Source: CBDCNP01 sp965222425 (GTDB lineage Bacteria; Acidobacteriota; Vicinamibacteria; Marinacidobacterales; DATDRI01). Taken from it: 64,000 nucleotides of DNA. Location of the stretch: positions 10,993 to 74,992 of the forward strand of contig CBDCTW010000011.1 of assembly GCA_965222425.1 (NCBI GenBank), in the 5' to 3' direction. The notes under the pieces were generated by a model, which saw nothing but the letters and a program-made list of their open reading frames with translations, searched no databases and had not been told where the DNA came from. Below, piece after piece: positions 54,427-62,865 of the stretch. How positions within the stretch are numbered: the first letter of the stretch is position 1; the number at the start of each line of letters is the position of its first letter. Both the position numbers and the translations under genes were made by a program.

Positions 54427-55727
54427 TGCTCTTTGACCCAACGCTCTGCCTCTTCCTCGCTGCGGACGCTGCCCTCGAGCCGCTTTTCTTCGACTTCTCT
54501 CAGGATCTCACCGATCCTCGGACCGGGGCGAAAACCCAGGCGCACGAGATCCCTGCCACGAAGTAGGGGAGGCGTCGGCAAGGGTTCTCGCTCGAGCTCT
54601 TGTTTCTTCTCCATGACGAACTCCCAGTTGGACAGATCGCCGCTCCCCGCCAAGCAGTCGAGTCGATGAAGCTCGAGCTCTTCTTCGAAATTATCTTTGA
54701 ACAGGAAGCGGCGAAGCGTGGAAGTGCGCATGTGGCGGACGTCGAAGAAGCGGAGATGGTCTTCGACCGCCGAGACGATGCGCTCCCGGGTACGCCGGTC
54801 GAAACGCAGCCGCTTGAGGATCTCTTGACTCATCTCCGCTCCGAGCCGCGCATGGTTCGGAAAAAGCGCGGGACCGGCGGGGTTCCGGGTAGGAGGCTTG
54901 CCGACATCGTGTAACAGTGCTGAAAACGCCAAGCTTAAAGTAGGCTTCTTCAGAAGCGATAGGATCTTCACGGTGTGCGCAAAAACGTCCCCTTCCGGAT
55001 GATAACGTTCCCCCTGTTCCACGCCTTTCATCGTTGCAACCTCCGGGAGGATGGGCTCGAGAAGACCGTGGCGATCGAGCAACCGGAGGCCCTCGTCCGG
55101 GTGCGGCCCGGTGAGAAGCTTGGCCAACTCGTTACGAACGCGCTCGCCGCTCACCACTTGGATTTCTGAAGCCAAGTGGCGAATCGCATCGCCGGTTGCC
55201 GCCTCGATCTGGAAATTCAAATTAGCGGCTAGGCGGACCGCTCGGAGCATCCGGAGCTTATCTTCCGCAAACCGCTCTTGCGGCTTTCCGATACAACGAA
55301 TCAACCTCTGCTCGATGTCTTCCCTGCCACTCACCCAGTCGAGAACCTCCGCGACCAGCGGGTCGTACAACAAGCCATTGATGGTGAAGTCCCGCCGCGC
55401 GACATCGGATCGCGCATCGGCAGGAGTCACCCACGCCGGGCGCCTTCCGTCACGGTACGGTCCCTCAGACCGAAAGGTCGCGACTTCGAACGCCTCACCC
55501 TCATGGATCACGAGGATGACCCCGAAGTTGGCTCCCACCGGGACCGTCTTTTCGAAAAGGGAGCGAACCACCTCGGGTGGGGCGGCGGTCGCGATATCGA
55601 CATCCGACGGGGCCTTTTCAAGAAGCATGTCTCGCACCGTGCCCCCCGCGAAATAGGAGGGATAGCCGGCCCCGACGAGCCTCTCGACGATGGCCTTGGC
55701 TTTGACTTCCTTGGCTCCGTGTGCCAT
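54396..55727 (-). CDS. cca: CCA tRNA nucleotidyltransferase with HD domain
   Basis: Adds or repairs the CCA end of tRNAs. Class II nucleotidyltransferase motifs are GYPSYFAGGTVRDMLLEKAPSDVDIAT (GG and DxD), RRDFTINGLLYDP (the RRDFTINA-type motif) and EDKLRMLRAVRLAANLNF. An HD domain follows (VFAHTVKILSLLKK and LLHDVGKPPT). The window's tRNA already encodes CCA, so repair is one role. 443 aa. It stands between the lipoprotein gene (convergent, 31-nt overlap) and the XRE promoter. Confidence 0.93.
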   Translation of the reverse strand: MAHGAKEVKAKAIVERLVGAGYPSYFAGGTVRDMLLEKAPSDVDIATAAPPEVVRSLFEKTVPVGANFGVILVIHEGEAFEVATFRSEGPYRDGRRPAWVTPADARSDVARRDFTINGLLYDPLVAEVLDWVSGREDIEQRLIRCIGKPQERFAEDKLRMLRAVRLAANLNFQIEAATGDAIRHLASEIQVVSGERVRNELAKLLTGPHPDEGLRLLDRHGLLEPILPEVATMKGVEQGERYHPEGDVFAHTVKILSLLKKPTLSLAFSALLHDVGKPPTRNPAGPALFPNHARLGAEMSQEILKRLRFDRRTRERIVSAVEDHLRFFDVRHMRTSTLRRFLFKDNFEEELELHRLDCLAGSGDLSNWEFVMEKKQELEREPLPTPPLLRGRDLVRLGFRPGPRIGEILREVEEKRLEGSVRSEEEAERWVKEHYEPSEPSPS

Positions 55728-55826
55728 GGGACCGACTCCGCTAAACCATTCTAGCCGAACAGGTAAGCCGGGGCCACGTTTGTCGGTTCCGGCTAGGGCC
55801 GGGAGGCCGACTCCGTAATTTCCCCC

Positions 55827-55852
55827 CCCCGAAAACCCGTAGTTTTCCGGGG
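55827..55852. promoter_or_regulatory. Inverted repeat between cca and the XRE gene
   Basis: CCCCGAAAAC (55827-55836) pairs with GTTTTCCGGGG (55842-55852) across a five-base loop, with one bulged C. There is no T-run after it on the plus strand, so an intrinsic terminator is unlikely. An operator or attenuator in the upstream region of the XRE promoter fits better. A run of nine C (55822-55830) overlaps it. Confidence 0.4.
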
Positions 55853-55902
55853 TTCACAAACCAGTATCCCGGGGTGTATAAGAGGTCGGTGAGAGTGTAC
55901 AC
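55853..55902 (+). promoter_or_regulatory. Promoter and palindrome of the XRE gene
   Basis: TTCACA (55853-55858), 18 bases, TATAAG (55877-55882). The perfect palindrome GTGTACAC (55895-55902) lies just after the predicted start of transcription. This is a candidate operator for autorepression by the regulator encoded downstream. Confidence 0.45.
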
Positions 55903-55922
55903 AAGGGCACAGAAAGGAGAGT

Positions 55923-56300
55923 GTGATTTTGAAGGTCGGCGAAAAAATTCGTGACGTGCGAAAGAGTAAACGTATCCGCCAGAAGGTGTTGGCGCGGATG
56001 GTGGGTATATCCGCAGGAGCACTTACCAACTTCGAGAAGGGGCGCCGGCGCGTCTCGCTGGATTGGCTACACAAGATCTCCGAGGCGCTGGATACCCCGG
56101 TCGCCTACTTTCTCCCCGACGAGCGGGACAAGAAAAAGACGCTGCCTGGCGACCCCCGCGAGCGACGGCTGCTGAACGCGTGGCGGCTATTGAACGGAAA
56201 CGAACGGTTGCGGGTCGATTTTCTCGACCTAACGGATCATCTGGCAGCACGAACGGTAAGAAAAAGAGGGTCTACGCGGATTCGTGTGGGTAAGTCCTGA
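55923..56300 (+). CDS. XRE-family regulator, 3' end replaced by an insertion element
   Basis: The 125-residue frame begins with a helix-turn-helix of the XRE/Cro type: VGEKIRDVRKSKRIRQKVLARMVGISAGALTNFEKGRR (in parts), then an alpha-helical extension. GTG start at 55923 with a GGAGAG ribosome site. The last nine codons (56274-56300) lie inside the left terminal repeat of the ISL3-type element, so the native C-terminus is lost. Joining the flanks with one target copy read as AAAAAAGA would give a stop about four codons after the insertion point, so the loss may be small. Function likely DNA-binding regulator. Confidence 0.75.
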   Translation: MILKVGEKIRDVRKSKRIRQKVLARMVGISAGALTNFEKGRRRVSLDWLHKISEALDTPVAYFLPDERDKKKTLPGDPRERRLLNAWRLLNGNERLRVDFLDLTDHLAARTVRKRGSTRIRVGKS

Positions 56301-56938
56301 CGGAAAACAGTGTAACTCATTGTGTGGAAAAGGTATCCAGACTTCATCAGGTGCTGAAAAGTGGTCCATTTTTCGGATAGGCTAACCGAGTGAAAAATTC
56401 CCGGTCGATCCGCTCGCTGTTTGCGCTGCCAGGTTTCGTGGCTGGTGCCGGATTGAAGGGTGTATTCGATGACCGATACGCCCGCGTCATCCAGCTCAAG
56501 AGGCGAAAAAAACAGCTGTTTACTCTTACTGTGGGCAGCGGTGCCGGGGGCGCTATGACAAGCAAGTGTGCCGGGTCCGCGACCTGTCGTTGGCAGGTTG
56601 GCGGATCTCTCTGGAATACGAGCGTTGGCGCGTCAACTGTCCTGGGTGCGGCGGTTTGCATGTAGAACACCTGGACTGGCTGGCGAACAACTCGCGCTAC
56701 ACCTAGCGTTTTGCGACGCATGTGGGCAAGCTGTGCCGGGATATGCCGGACAAGGCGGTGGCCGAGATGGAACGTCTGCGCCTCCTAGTTGAAGGGGTCA
56801 ACAACAAAATCCGTGTGCTGCAACGACGCGCCTACGGCTATCGCGACGAGGAATATCTCAAGCTGAAGATCGTGGCGGCATTCCTTCCGCCATTACCCAG
56901 AAATGCCGTCTTCAACCCACACGAATCCGCGTAGACCC
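56268..56938. mobile_element. ISL3-type deletion derivative (non-autonomous)
   Basis: Perfect 24-bp terminal inverted repeats lie at 56268-56291 (starts GGGTCTACGCGGATTC) and 56915-56938. The flanks are GAAAAAGA (left) and AAAAAAGA (right), an imperfect 8-bp target duplication, as ISL3 elements make. Only about 670 bp remain of an element that normally encodes a transposase of about 400 residues. It sits in the end of the XRE gene. It could be mobilised in trans if a full copy exists in the genome. Confidence 0.85.
56390..56934 (+). pseudogene. Remnant of an ISL3-family transposase
   Basis: Parts of the transposase can be read in different frames. FALPGFVAGAGLKGVFDDRYARVIQLKRRKK comes first. 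Then, in another frame, CRVRDLSLAGWRISLEYERWRVNCPGCG, followed by HVEHLDWLANNSRYT and an in-frame stop. After that come THVGKLCRDM and the C-terminal GVNNKIRVLQRRAYGYRDEEYLKLKI. The central DDE catalytic region is deleted, so no active enzyme can be made. The C-terminal segment is the usual ISL3 tail. Confidence 0.8.
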
Positions 56939-57045
56939 AAAAAAGATCCGGCGCTAGCGCTGGAGCGTCGGATGGGGGTAGGCGTGGGCCTACTCGTCGA
57001 TCTGCGCTACCAGTTGGTAGAACCTCTCGACGTAACTCTGCAGCC

Positions 57046-57489
57046 TTATGTTCTCCCTCGGAATCTAACTTGGTGAAGGCGAGGCCGACTCCTGGGGGGG
57101 TTGGTCTCGGAGCCTTCTTTTCCCGTTCTCCAGACCACTTCGGCCTCCGCCGTGAACTCTCCGAGTTTCCAGGGAAGGAGAACGAGGAGCTGTAGTCGGG
57201 TCCCGAAGGGGATCGGTTTCTTGGTGGCCAAGAAAGCGCCACCCACGCTAAGGTTCGTCAGGTACCCTCTCTGGGCTCGGCCGTTGGCTCTCACCTTGGC
57301 TTTGATCACCAGCGGGAGTCGCGGGTGCCTTCTGTTCTCTTCGCCGGCGCGTTGGGGATTCTGTTTCTTTGGCCCCTTCTGAGCGGAGCGATCTCGGGCC
57401 CCCACCACCACAATCGCCGGCGTTTTGGGCTTCGATTCGTCGGATGGATCGATCTCGGGGCTTCTTCCCAAAGCATGCATCCCGCTCAT
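57046..57489 (-). CDS. PilZ-domain protein, frame broken at a C7 run
   Basis: PilZ domains bind cyclic di-GMP. The RxxxR-type motif ENRRHPRLPL and the LSVGGAFLAT motif are visible, followed by beta strands up to AEAEVVWRTG. At the run of seven G on the plus strand (57094-57100) the frame shifts. Read one base differently, the sequence continues PPGVGLAFTKLDSEGEHKAAELRREVL, a normal PilZ ending, so the annotated tail (PPRSRPRLHQVRF) is off-frame. ATG at 57489 follows a GGGGGGAC site; an in-frame Met at 57531 is less likely. The restored frame runs on towards the ISL3-type element. Either phase-variable, decayed, or a sequencing slip. Confidence 0.7.
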   Translation of the reverse strand: MSGMHALGRSPEIDPSDESKPKTPAIVVVGARDRSAQKGPKKQNPQRAGEENRRHPRLPLVIKAKVRANGRAQRGYLTNLSVGGAFLATKKPIPFGTRLQLLVLLPWKLGEFTAEAEVVWRTGKEGSETNPPRSRPRLHQVRFRGRT

Positions 57490-57683
57490 GTGTCCCCCCC
57501 TGAATATAAGACGAGCGATTCGCCCCTGCACCCAGGCGCGGTGCCCCTCCGGGGTTCAAGGGCAGCAATGCTTGTGCCACTGGGCGGAGCGACCAGGAAG
57601 CGACGCTAAGTGAAAGATTGTAAGTTAGTTACAAGAATGCGTCGCGTTGAGTCCGCGAGCCCGCATGTGGGTGTGTCCTCACA

Positions 57684-58835
57684 CTAGACACGTTCATGGG
57701 GATCGAAAAGCTTCCGGTGCTCGCCGAGAGCGAACCGGTCGGTCATACCCGCGATGTAATCACAAGCCACACGGTGGAGACCCTCTTCCGGGATGTAACT
57801 TTGAACATGAGGAGGAAGCTGTTGTTGACTTGCGGTGTAGGCGTGAAATAGATCGCGGACCACGCGCTGCGCCTTTTCCGCCATGCGAACTACCCGATAG
57901 TGGCGGTAGAGGTTCGTATAAAGGAATTGCTTCAGGTTTCGTTTCCTTTGCTCGACCTCGGGTGTGAACTCGACCAGACGTCGCCCCGCCTGGCGGACTT
58001 CCTCCAAGGTCCGGACATTTCGAGAGTCGATGTTTTCCAGGGTTCGCCTGATGAGGTTGGTGGTCAGCGTGTTGATGGTGCCTCGAATCGCGACCCGAAT
58101 CCGGACCTTGGTTTCCTCGCCGGGGTAGGCGCCAGACGCCAGCTCGAAGTGCTCCTTCCAGAGGTCGACCTCCTGAAGTGCTTCCAGGCTAAGAATCCCG
58201 GAAGATAGTCCGTCTTCGAGATCGTGATTCGTGTAGGCGATCTCGTCCGCCAGATCGACGAGCTGAGCCTCCAGCACCGGCTCGGCACCGTCCATGAACT
58301 CCCTCGGTGCAGCCTCCCGGTATCGGGGCGAGTGTTTGACGATGCCCTCTCTCACCTCGAACGTCAGGTTGAGACCACGAAATCCCGGGTAGCGACGCTC
58401 GAGCCGGTCCACGATTCGAATCGCCTGAAGGTTATGCTCGAAACCGCCGTGATCCCGCATCAGCTCGTTGATGGCATCTTCACCGGAATGCCCGAAGGGG
58501 GGATGGCCTAGATCGTGGGCGAGGGTGACCGCTTCCGTCAAGTCTTCATTGAGTCGCAGCGCGCGCGCGATGGTACGAGATATCTGAGCCGCTTCCAGCG
58601 AGTGAGTCAGCCGCGTGCGGTAATGATCGCCCTCGTGGTTGACGAAGACCTGCGTCTTGTACTCGAGGCGGCGAAACGCCGTGCAGTGGATGATGCGGTC
58701 CCGGTCTCTTTGGTAGGCGGTGCGAAAGTCGTGCTCGGGCTCTCGGAAGCTCCGGCCTCGCGAAGTTCGGCTGAGCGCCGCATAGGTGGCGAGCGACTCC
58801 GACTCTAATTTTTCGAAGAACGCTCGATCCAGCAC
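57684..58835 (-). CDS. dGTPase-like HD-domain triphosphohydrolase
   Basis: Releases triphosphate from dNTPs. The HD motif is present: FRRLEYKTQVF, RTRLTHSLEAAQISRTIARAL, and LAHDLGHPPFGHSGEDAI (HD pair). Length of 383 aa fits the deoxyguanosinetriphosphate triphosphohydrolase-like family. GTG start at 58835; the ribosome site (GGAGAGG) lies inside the proximal copy of a 60-bp-period repeat that fills the upstream region. No neighbours indicate its role in this organism. Confidence 0.88.
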   Translation of the reverse strand: MLDRAFFEKLESESLATYAALSRTSRGRSFREPEHDFRTAYQRDRDRIIHCTAFRRLEYKTQVFVNHEGDHYRTRLTHSLEAAQISRTIARALRLNEDLTEAVTLAHDLGHPPFGHSGEDAINELMRDHGGFEHNLQAIRIVDRLERRYPGFRGLNLTFEVREGIVKHSPRYREAAPREFMDGAEPVLEAQLVDLADEIAYTNHDLEDGLSSGILSLEALQEVDLWKEHFELASGAYPGEETKVRIRVAIRGTINTLTTNLIRRTLENIDSRNVRTLEEVRQAGRRLVEFTPEVEQRKRNLKQFLYTNLYRHYRVVRMAEKAQRVVRDLFHAYTASQQQLPPHVQSYIPEEGLHRVACDYIAGMTDRFALGEHRKLFDPHERV

Positions 58836-58837
58836 TG

Positions 58838-58942
58838 CCGCCTCTCCACTCTGATTAGAGCACCTTACCCATTTTGGCGGCCAGCGCGAGCTGCCGACCG
58901 CCTCACCACTCTGATTAGAGCACCTTACCTATTTTGGCGGCA
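58838..58942. repeat. Tandem repeat with 60-bp period upstream of the dGTPase gene
   Basis: Two copies of about 45 bp (58838-58882 and 58898-58942) are offset by exactly 60 bp and differ at very few positions (for example CTCT/CTCA and ACCC/ACCT). Each contains the near-palindrome CTCTGATTAGAG and, on the minus strand, a Shine-Dalgarno-like GAGAGG/GTGAGG. This looks like a recent duplication of the 5' region of the dGTPase gene and may double an operator. Confidence 0.75.
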
Positions 58943-59161
58943 GAGCAGCTTCAAAACAACTCGCACGCATAAATAAAGAAGGGGCCGGACCATTTCTTGC
59001 GGTCTCCCCGGGGGAGCCACCCCCAAACGGATCGGAGGCGTTCCCGGCAGGCCAGGGGCTGAGCTCGTAAGTACCTATAAAATAGCTACTTGAGAGAGAT
59101 AAGCAGGCCTCCCGTTTTGCAGGCTCTTGGAACACACCTTGCTTTAATCTCCCTGAGGTTT
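58943..59161. other. Intergenic region between the repeat and the IS3 element
   Basis: No gene seen. The first part is GC-rich with potential hairpins (for example GGTCTCCCC with GGGGGAGCC near 59005-59025). An AT-rich patch with TATAAAAT lies near 59076-59083. Before the insertion this DNA was continuous with the region upstream of the PilW-like gene, so it may hold that gene's original promoter. No known riboswitch was recognised. Confidence 0.4.
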
Positions 59162-59191
59162 TGAACCGCCCCGGGTTTTCCGGAGACTGTT

Positions 59192-60109
59192 TTAGTTGAG
59201 TCTCGCCATCTCTAGCGAGCCTTCCTGCGACCGATAGTAGTTCATCTCGTACTCGACGGGGGCGACATTTCCGATCGGCTCCAAGAGTCGTTGCGTGTTG
59301 TACCAATGGACCCACTCGAGGGTGGCGAACTCGACGTCCTCAGGACCACGCCAGGGCCCACGTCGACGGATCACCTCGGTCTTGTAGAGGCCGATGATGG
59401 ATTCAGCCAAAGCGTTATCGTAAGAGTCGCCTCGGCTGCCGACGGACGGCTCAATACCCGCCTCGGCGAGCCGCTCGGTGTAACGGATCGAGACGTACTG
59501 CACGCCGCGGTCGCTGTGATGCACCAATGGGTGTTCTGGGTTTAGTCGGCGCTCGTGCAGCGCCTGCTCCAACGCATCGAGAGCGATGCCGGCAGTCAAC
59601 GATGTCGTCGCTCGCCAACCGACGATGAGTCGAGCGAAGACGTCGATGACGAAGGCGACGTACACGAAGCCGCGCCACGTGGCAACGTAGGTCAGGTCCG
59701 AGACCCAGAGCTCGTTCGGGCGTGTGGCGTTGAAGTTGCGCTCCACGAGGTCCATCGGGCGAGCGCCGCTCGAATCCGGCTTCGTCGTCTTGAATCGACG
59801 TCCACGGACCGCGCCCTGGAGACCCATTTCACGCATCAGACGGGCCACCGTGCATCGAGCCACGTCGCGGCCCTCACGGCACAGCTGACGCCAGACCTTG
59901 CGCACGCCATACACGTCAAAGTTCTCTTGCCGTACACGACGAATCTCGCCGCGGAGTTGGACGTCGCGCTTCGCTCTCGCTGGCAGGCGGCTTGGGTCCT
60001 TCTCTCGCGCTTTCTGCTCGTAATAGGTCGACGGGGCGATCGGAAGCATCCGGCAGATCGGCTCGACCCCGTAACTCTCACGGTTCGCGTCCACGAACAA
60101 CACATTCAC
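59192..60109 (-). CDS. IS3-family transposase OrfB (DDE integrase core)
   Basis: 305-residue catalytic part of an IS3 transposase. HTH_21-like region first, then the DDE core: VSDLTYVATWRGFVYVAFVIDVFARLIVGW (first Asp), VHHSDRGVQYVS (second Asp) and DNALAESIIGLYKTEVIRR (Glu), the DDE triad. The C-terminal segment WVHWYNTQRLLEPIGNVAPVEYE is also typical. GTG start in a GTGA overlap with orfA; alternatively made as an OrfAB fusion by frameshifting near a TTTTTC stretch at the orfA end. Confidence 0.93.
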   Translation of the reverse strand: MNVLFVDANRESYGVEPICRMLPIAPSTYYEQKAREKDPSRLPARAKRDVQLRGEIRRVRQENFDVYGVRKVWRQLCREGRDVARCTVARLMREMGLQGAVRGRRFKTTKPDSSGARPMDLVERNFNATRPNELWVSDLTYVATWRGFVYVAFVIDVFARLIVGWRATTSLTAGIALDALEQALHERRLNPEHPLVHHSDRGVQYVSIRYTERLAEAGIEPSVGSRGDSYDNALAESIIGLYKTEVIRRRGPWRGPEDVEFATLEWVHWYNTQRLLEPIGNVAPVEYEMNYYRSQEGSLEMARLN

Positions 60110-60426
60110 CTCGGTCGGCGGTCGAGCTCCGCCTGGGCGAAAAACGCCGACGCCTTGCGAAGGATCTCGTTCGCCCGCTTTAGCTCACGGTTCTCTCGCT
60201 CAAGCTCCTTCAGCCGCTGACGCTCGTCCGTCGTCAGTCCCGCTCGTTTCCCAGCATCACGCTCTGCTCGACGCACCCACGTGCGTAGCGTTTCCCGCGT
60301 ACAGTCAATCTTCGACGCAATCGATGAGATCGCTGACCACTGAGATTCGTGCTGAGCCTGCTGGTCGAAAACCATCCGCACTGCGCGCTCTTTTACCTCC
60401 GGTGAATACCTGCTTCGTCTTGTCAT
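60106..60426 (-). CDS. IS3-family OrfA (helix-turn-helix transposase subunit)
   Basis: 106-residue DNA-binding part of the transposase. HTH with RRSRYSPEVKERAVRMVFD and SKIDCTRETLRTWVRRAERDAG, then a leucine-zipper-like RLKELERENRELKRANEILRKAS, ending AFFAQAELDRR. Binds the terminal repeats and forms oligomers with OrfB. It overlaps orfB by 4 nt. Confidence 0.92.
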   Translation of the reverse strand: MTRRSRYSPEVKERAVRMVFDQQAQHESQWSAISSIASKIDCTRETLRTWVRRAERDAGKRAGLTTDERQRLKELERENRELKRANEILRKASAFFAQAELDRRPR

Positions 60427-60527
60427 GACTCCATCCTCTCAAGAGTTGGAGTCTCCGGGAAACCCGGGGCGGTTCAGTTTCCCCAGCACCCAAATAATTG
60501 GCTGCAAGACAGAATTCGGAGGAAGGC

Positions 60528-61778
60528 ATGAATACCGCCCATGACCGCCACACAGGATCCCAGCGAGGCTTCTCGCTCATCGAGGTTCTCATTGCGACGA
60601 TGATCACCCTAATCGTGATGGCATCGGTGATGATGCTACTACAAAAGGGGCAGACGACTTTTCAGAGAGAGCCCGAAGTGGCCGACATGAACCAGAATGC
60701 CCGCACCGGGCTGGACATGATCAGCCGGGACCTCACGATGGCCGGACTCAATACGCCGCCCCCGATCGCGATCATGTGGATCATCGGTGGAGGCGACACG
60801 CCGGACGAGCTCACCATCGTGTACGCCGATCCGGAATTTCCCACGATTATTCCGGTCTGTAACGCGGGAGGCTCTGCCGATGCGACGGCCCCTGGCCCCA
60901 TCCGCTGGGCCGATTTAGGCAACGTGCTCCGGTCGCGCAGGCTGCCCAGCCTGAATCTTTGGCGGAACCCGTTCGCCTTCCATATGTCGGCCAGCTTCTT
61001 GCCCGCTTTCTTCGGCGCCGGGGGTAATAGCGGCGGCAATAGCGGCGGTGGTGGTGGATGCGGGACGTTAGAAACATCGTCCACCATATTCGCCGACGTG
61101 GATACCTTCAATCCCCCGCAGGCTGTCCCAACCGACGCCTTTGGCGACGGCCAGGTTCTCTTTGCCATCGAGACCCTGGATTGCGACAGCACCGGGGACG
61201 AGACCGCGCCAAACGGACTCGGCATCGTTCCCTTCGAGTTGACTCAAGATCCCGGCATGTCCGGCGGCAGTCTCCGTTTCAATCACAACCCTGGCCAGAG
61301 CGAAACGGACTTGAACCATCCCGGTGGTTTCAACGGAGAGGTACACCCAGAGTGCTCCATCATCGGTGTCTTCCGCGTCATCCAATACCGGATCAACCCA
61401 TTGCCACCGGCAGACAATCCGAATCTGGAGCGGCGAGACCTTTCCATCACCGGCGAAGGTGGGCAATGGTTTCCCGTCGCCATGAACGTCGAGAACCTTC
61501 AGGTCCAGTTCGCGGTCGGGGGTACCAGTAACTTCGAGGACGACCCCGCGGTTCCGGTTTTCGACGACCCTACGTCCTGGATTACACAAGTGAGCGTCGA
61601 GGTCGACGCAACCAGTGAGACCGAGAATCTCCAGGGAGCCTCGCAGGGCGTTTTCGCCGACGGGAACCGTCTCCGAAGAACGTTCAGAACGACAGTTAGC
61701 CTACGAAACCAACAAAATGCCATCTCGGTTGCCTCTTTCGAAGCGGGAGGGCTCGGCAGCGCCGAGAACTACAACTAA
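60528..61778 (+). CDS. PilW-like type IV pilin or pseudopilin
   Basis: Prepilin-type N-terminus QRGFSLIEVLIATMITLIVMASVMMLL, with cleavage expected after Gly 14 and the conserved Glu at position 5 of the mature protein. The body (416 aa in total) is Gly/Asn-rich near 165 (NSGGNSGGGGG) and otherwise of the long minor-pilin PilW/GspJ type. ATG 60528 has a GGAGGA ribosome site; a longer frame from 60498 exists but is unlikely. The IS3 element lies directly upstream and may have cut off the native promoter. No other pilus genes are in the window. Confidence 0.8.
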   Translation: MNTAHDRHTGSQRGFSLIEVLIATMITLIVMASVMMLLQKGQTTFQREPEVADMNQNARTGLDMISRDLTMAGLNTPPPIAIMWIIGGGDTPDELTIVYADPEFPTIIPVCNAGGSADATAPGPIRWADLGNVLRSRRLPSLNLWRNPFAFHMSASFLPAFFGAGGNSGGNSGGGGGCGTLETSSTIFADVDTFNPPQAVPTDAFGDGQVLFAIETLDCDSTGDETAPNGLGIVPFELTQDPGMSGGSLRFNHNPGQSETDLNHPGGFNGEVHPECSIIGVFRVIQYRINPLPPADNPNLERRDLSITGEGGQWFPVAMNVENLQVQFAVGGTSNFEDDPAVPVFDDPTSWITQVSVEVDATSETENLQGASQGVFADGNRLRRTFRTTVSLRNQQNAISVASFEAGGLGSAENYN

Positions 61779-61797
61779 CTGGGTTTCCAGAGCGACG

Positions 61798-61829
61798 AAG
61801 GCCCGCGACCGCAATGGTGGCGGGCCTTT
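61798..61829 (+). terminator. Intrinsic terminator after the pilin gene
   Basis: AAGGCCCGC (61798-61806) pairs perfectly with GCGGGCCTT (61820-61828) across a 13-base loop, followed by a T-rich tail (TTTCATTT). It lies 20 bases after the pilin stop and before the convergent VWFA gene. The stem also reads as a terminator for the minus strand, since AAGG becomes CCTT on the other side. Confidence 0.75.
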
Positions 61830-61851
61830 CATTTGTGTGGGCTAAATTTAT

Positions 61852-62805
61852 TTAGTTTCTGGGCGCGTAGTAACCGAGCTTGGTGCGAACCAGCAGCCGA
61901 TCGAAAGCCGTCTGAACCACGACGCGCCGCCAGCTTCCGTCTCGTCTCGCATTGTTCGAGACGTAGCCGATGTTGTACTGGCTCTTGAGCTCCTTGGCGA
62001 TGCGTTCGTAGGTGGATTCGAGCTCGTCGATGTGCCCAGGAAAAAACGATTGACCACCCGTTTCCTCGGCTAACTTCTTCAAAACGTACTCTGCTTCGGA
62101 GAAGTGCTTGCTCCCGCGACCCGCTTCGCGGTGCAGGGAGATGGTGTAAATCGTAACGACGGTATCCTTGGTGAGCTCCAAGACCTGTTCGAAGGTCACC
62201 AGCGAGCTCGTATCCTCACCATCCGATAGCACGATGATGGCCTGCCTGCGAATGTCCGCTCGACGCCTCGATAGATCCTTGAGCGCGATGTAGAGCGCGT
62301 TGAAGAGGCTCGTCGTACCGCCCACCTGGGTTCGGCGAATCGCTCGGCTGAGAACTTCCGTGTCCGCGGTGAAGGGTTCGATGATGTGCGTCTTGCTGCC
62401 GAACTCGACCACTTCCGTCACGTCATCCGATTTCATGGTCTTCACAAAATTAACGGCTGCCTGCTGGGCGAAGGTCATCTTGTCTTCCATGCTCGCGCTC
62501 GAGTCGAGCAGGAGGATCATGCGGAGGGGAAGGTCCTCCTGGGAGAACACGGAGATGTCTTGATGGATGCCATCTTCGAACACTCTAAAATCATCGCGGC
62601 CTAAGTCGGTCACGAACCGATTACGGGTGTCGGTCACCGTGACGTTCATGGAAATGAGGTCGACGGTGACACGAAACTGATAGCGCCTCTCGTCCACCTG
62701 TTGATCGTTGCCGCTGGCTTGGCCGGCGACGCGGGAGGCGGAAGTGATGAGCCCGCCAACTAGAAGTAGGGTCAGAAACGATTTCGCGGTTACTGGTGAC
62801 AACAT
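61852..62805 (-). CDS. VWFA-related secreted protein
   Basis: 317 residues with an N-terminal signal peptide (SFLTLLLVGGLITSASRVAGQA, cleavage after AGQ). The first domain (RFVTDLGRDDFRVFEDGIHQDISVF) precedes a von Willebrand A domain with a MIDAS motif DSSAS, then GGTTSLFNALYIAL and IVLSDGEDTSS. This matches the acidobacterial VWFA-related family (TIGR03436), which is expanded in that phylum and of unknown role. It probably acts outside the cytoplasmic membrane. Confidence 0.88.
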   Translation of the reverse strand: MLSPVTAKSFLTLLLVGGLITSASRVAGQASGNDQQVDERRYQFRVTVDLISMNVTVTDTRNRFVTDLGRDDFRVFEDGIHQDISVFSQEDLPLRMILLLDSSASMEDKMTFAQQAAVNFVKTMKSDDVTEVVEFGSKTHIIEPFTADTEVLSRAIRRTQVGGTTSLFNALYIALKDLSRRRADIRRQAIIVLSDGEDTSSLVTFEQVLELTKDTVVTIYTISLHREAGRGSKHFSEAEYVLKKLAEETGGQSFFPGHIDELESTYERIAKELKSQYNIGYVSNNARRDGSWRRVVVQTAFDRLLVRTKLGYYAPRN

Positions 62806-62865
62806 ATTATGCTTGACAAGACCTAGTTATATAACGCGCTTGAAGAGTCGGGTCAAAGGGAGGTT

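Larger units (their letters stand above)
59162..60476. mobile_element. IS3-family insertion sequence, complete
   Basis: 1315 bp with terminal inverted repeats of 27 bp at 59162-59188 and 60450-60476, differing at one position (TGAACCGCCCCGGGTTT start). Flanked by a 4-bp direct repeat GTTT (59158-59161 and 60477-60480). Contains orfA and orfB on the minus strand, both intact. The intact ends and frames suggest a recent insertion. It lies 51 bp before the start of the PilW-like gene. Confidence 0.92.

Noticed and set aside
58943..59161. Possible riboswitch upstream of the pilin gene
   Set aside because: Hairpins are possible, but the conserved cores of c-di-GMP-I or cobalamin riboswitches are not present.
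61018..61064. Gly/Asn-rich stretch in the pilin as a separate repeat element
   Set aside because: It is in frame and part of the PilW-like protein; low-complexity loops are usual in such pilins.
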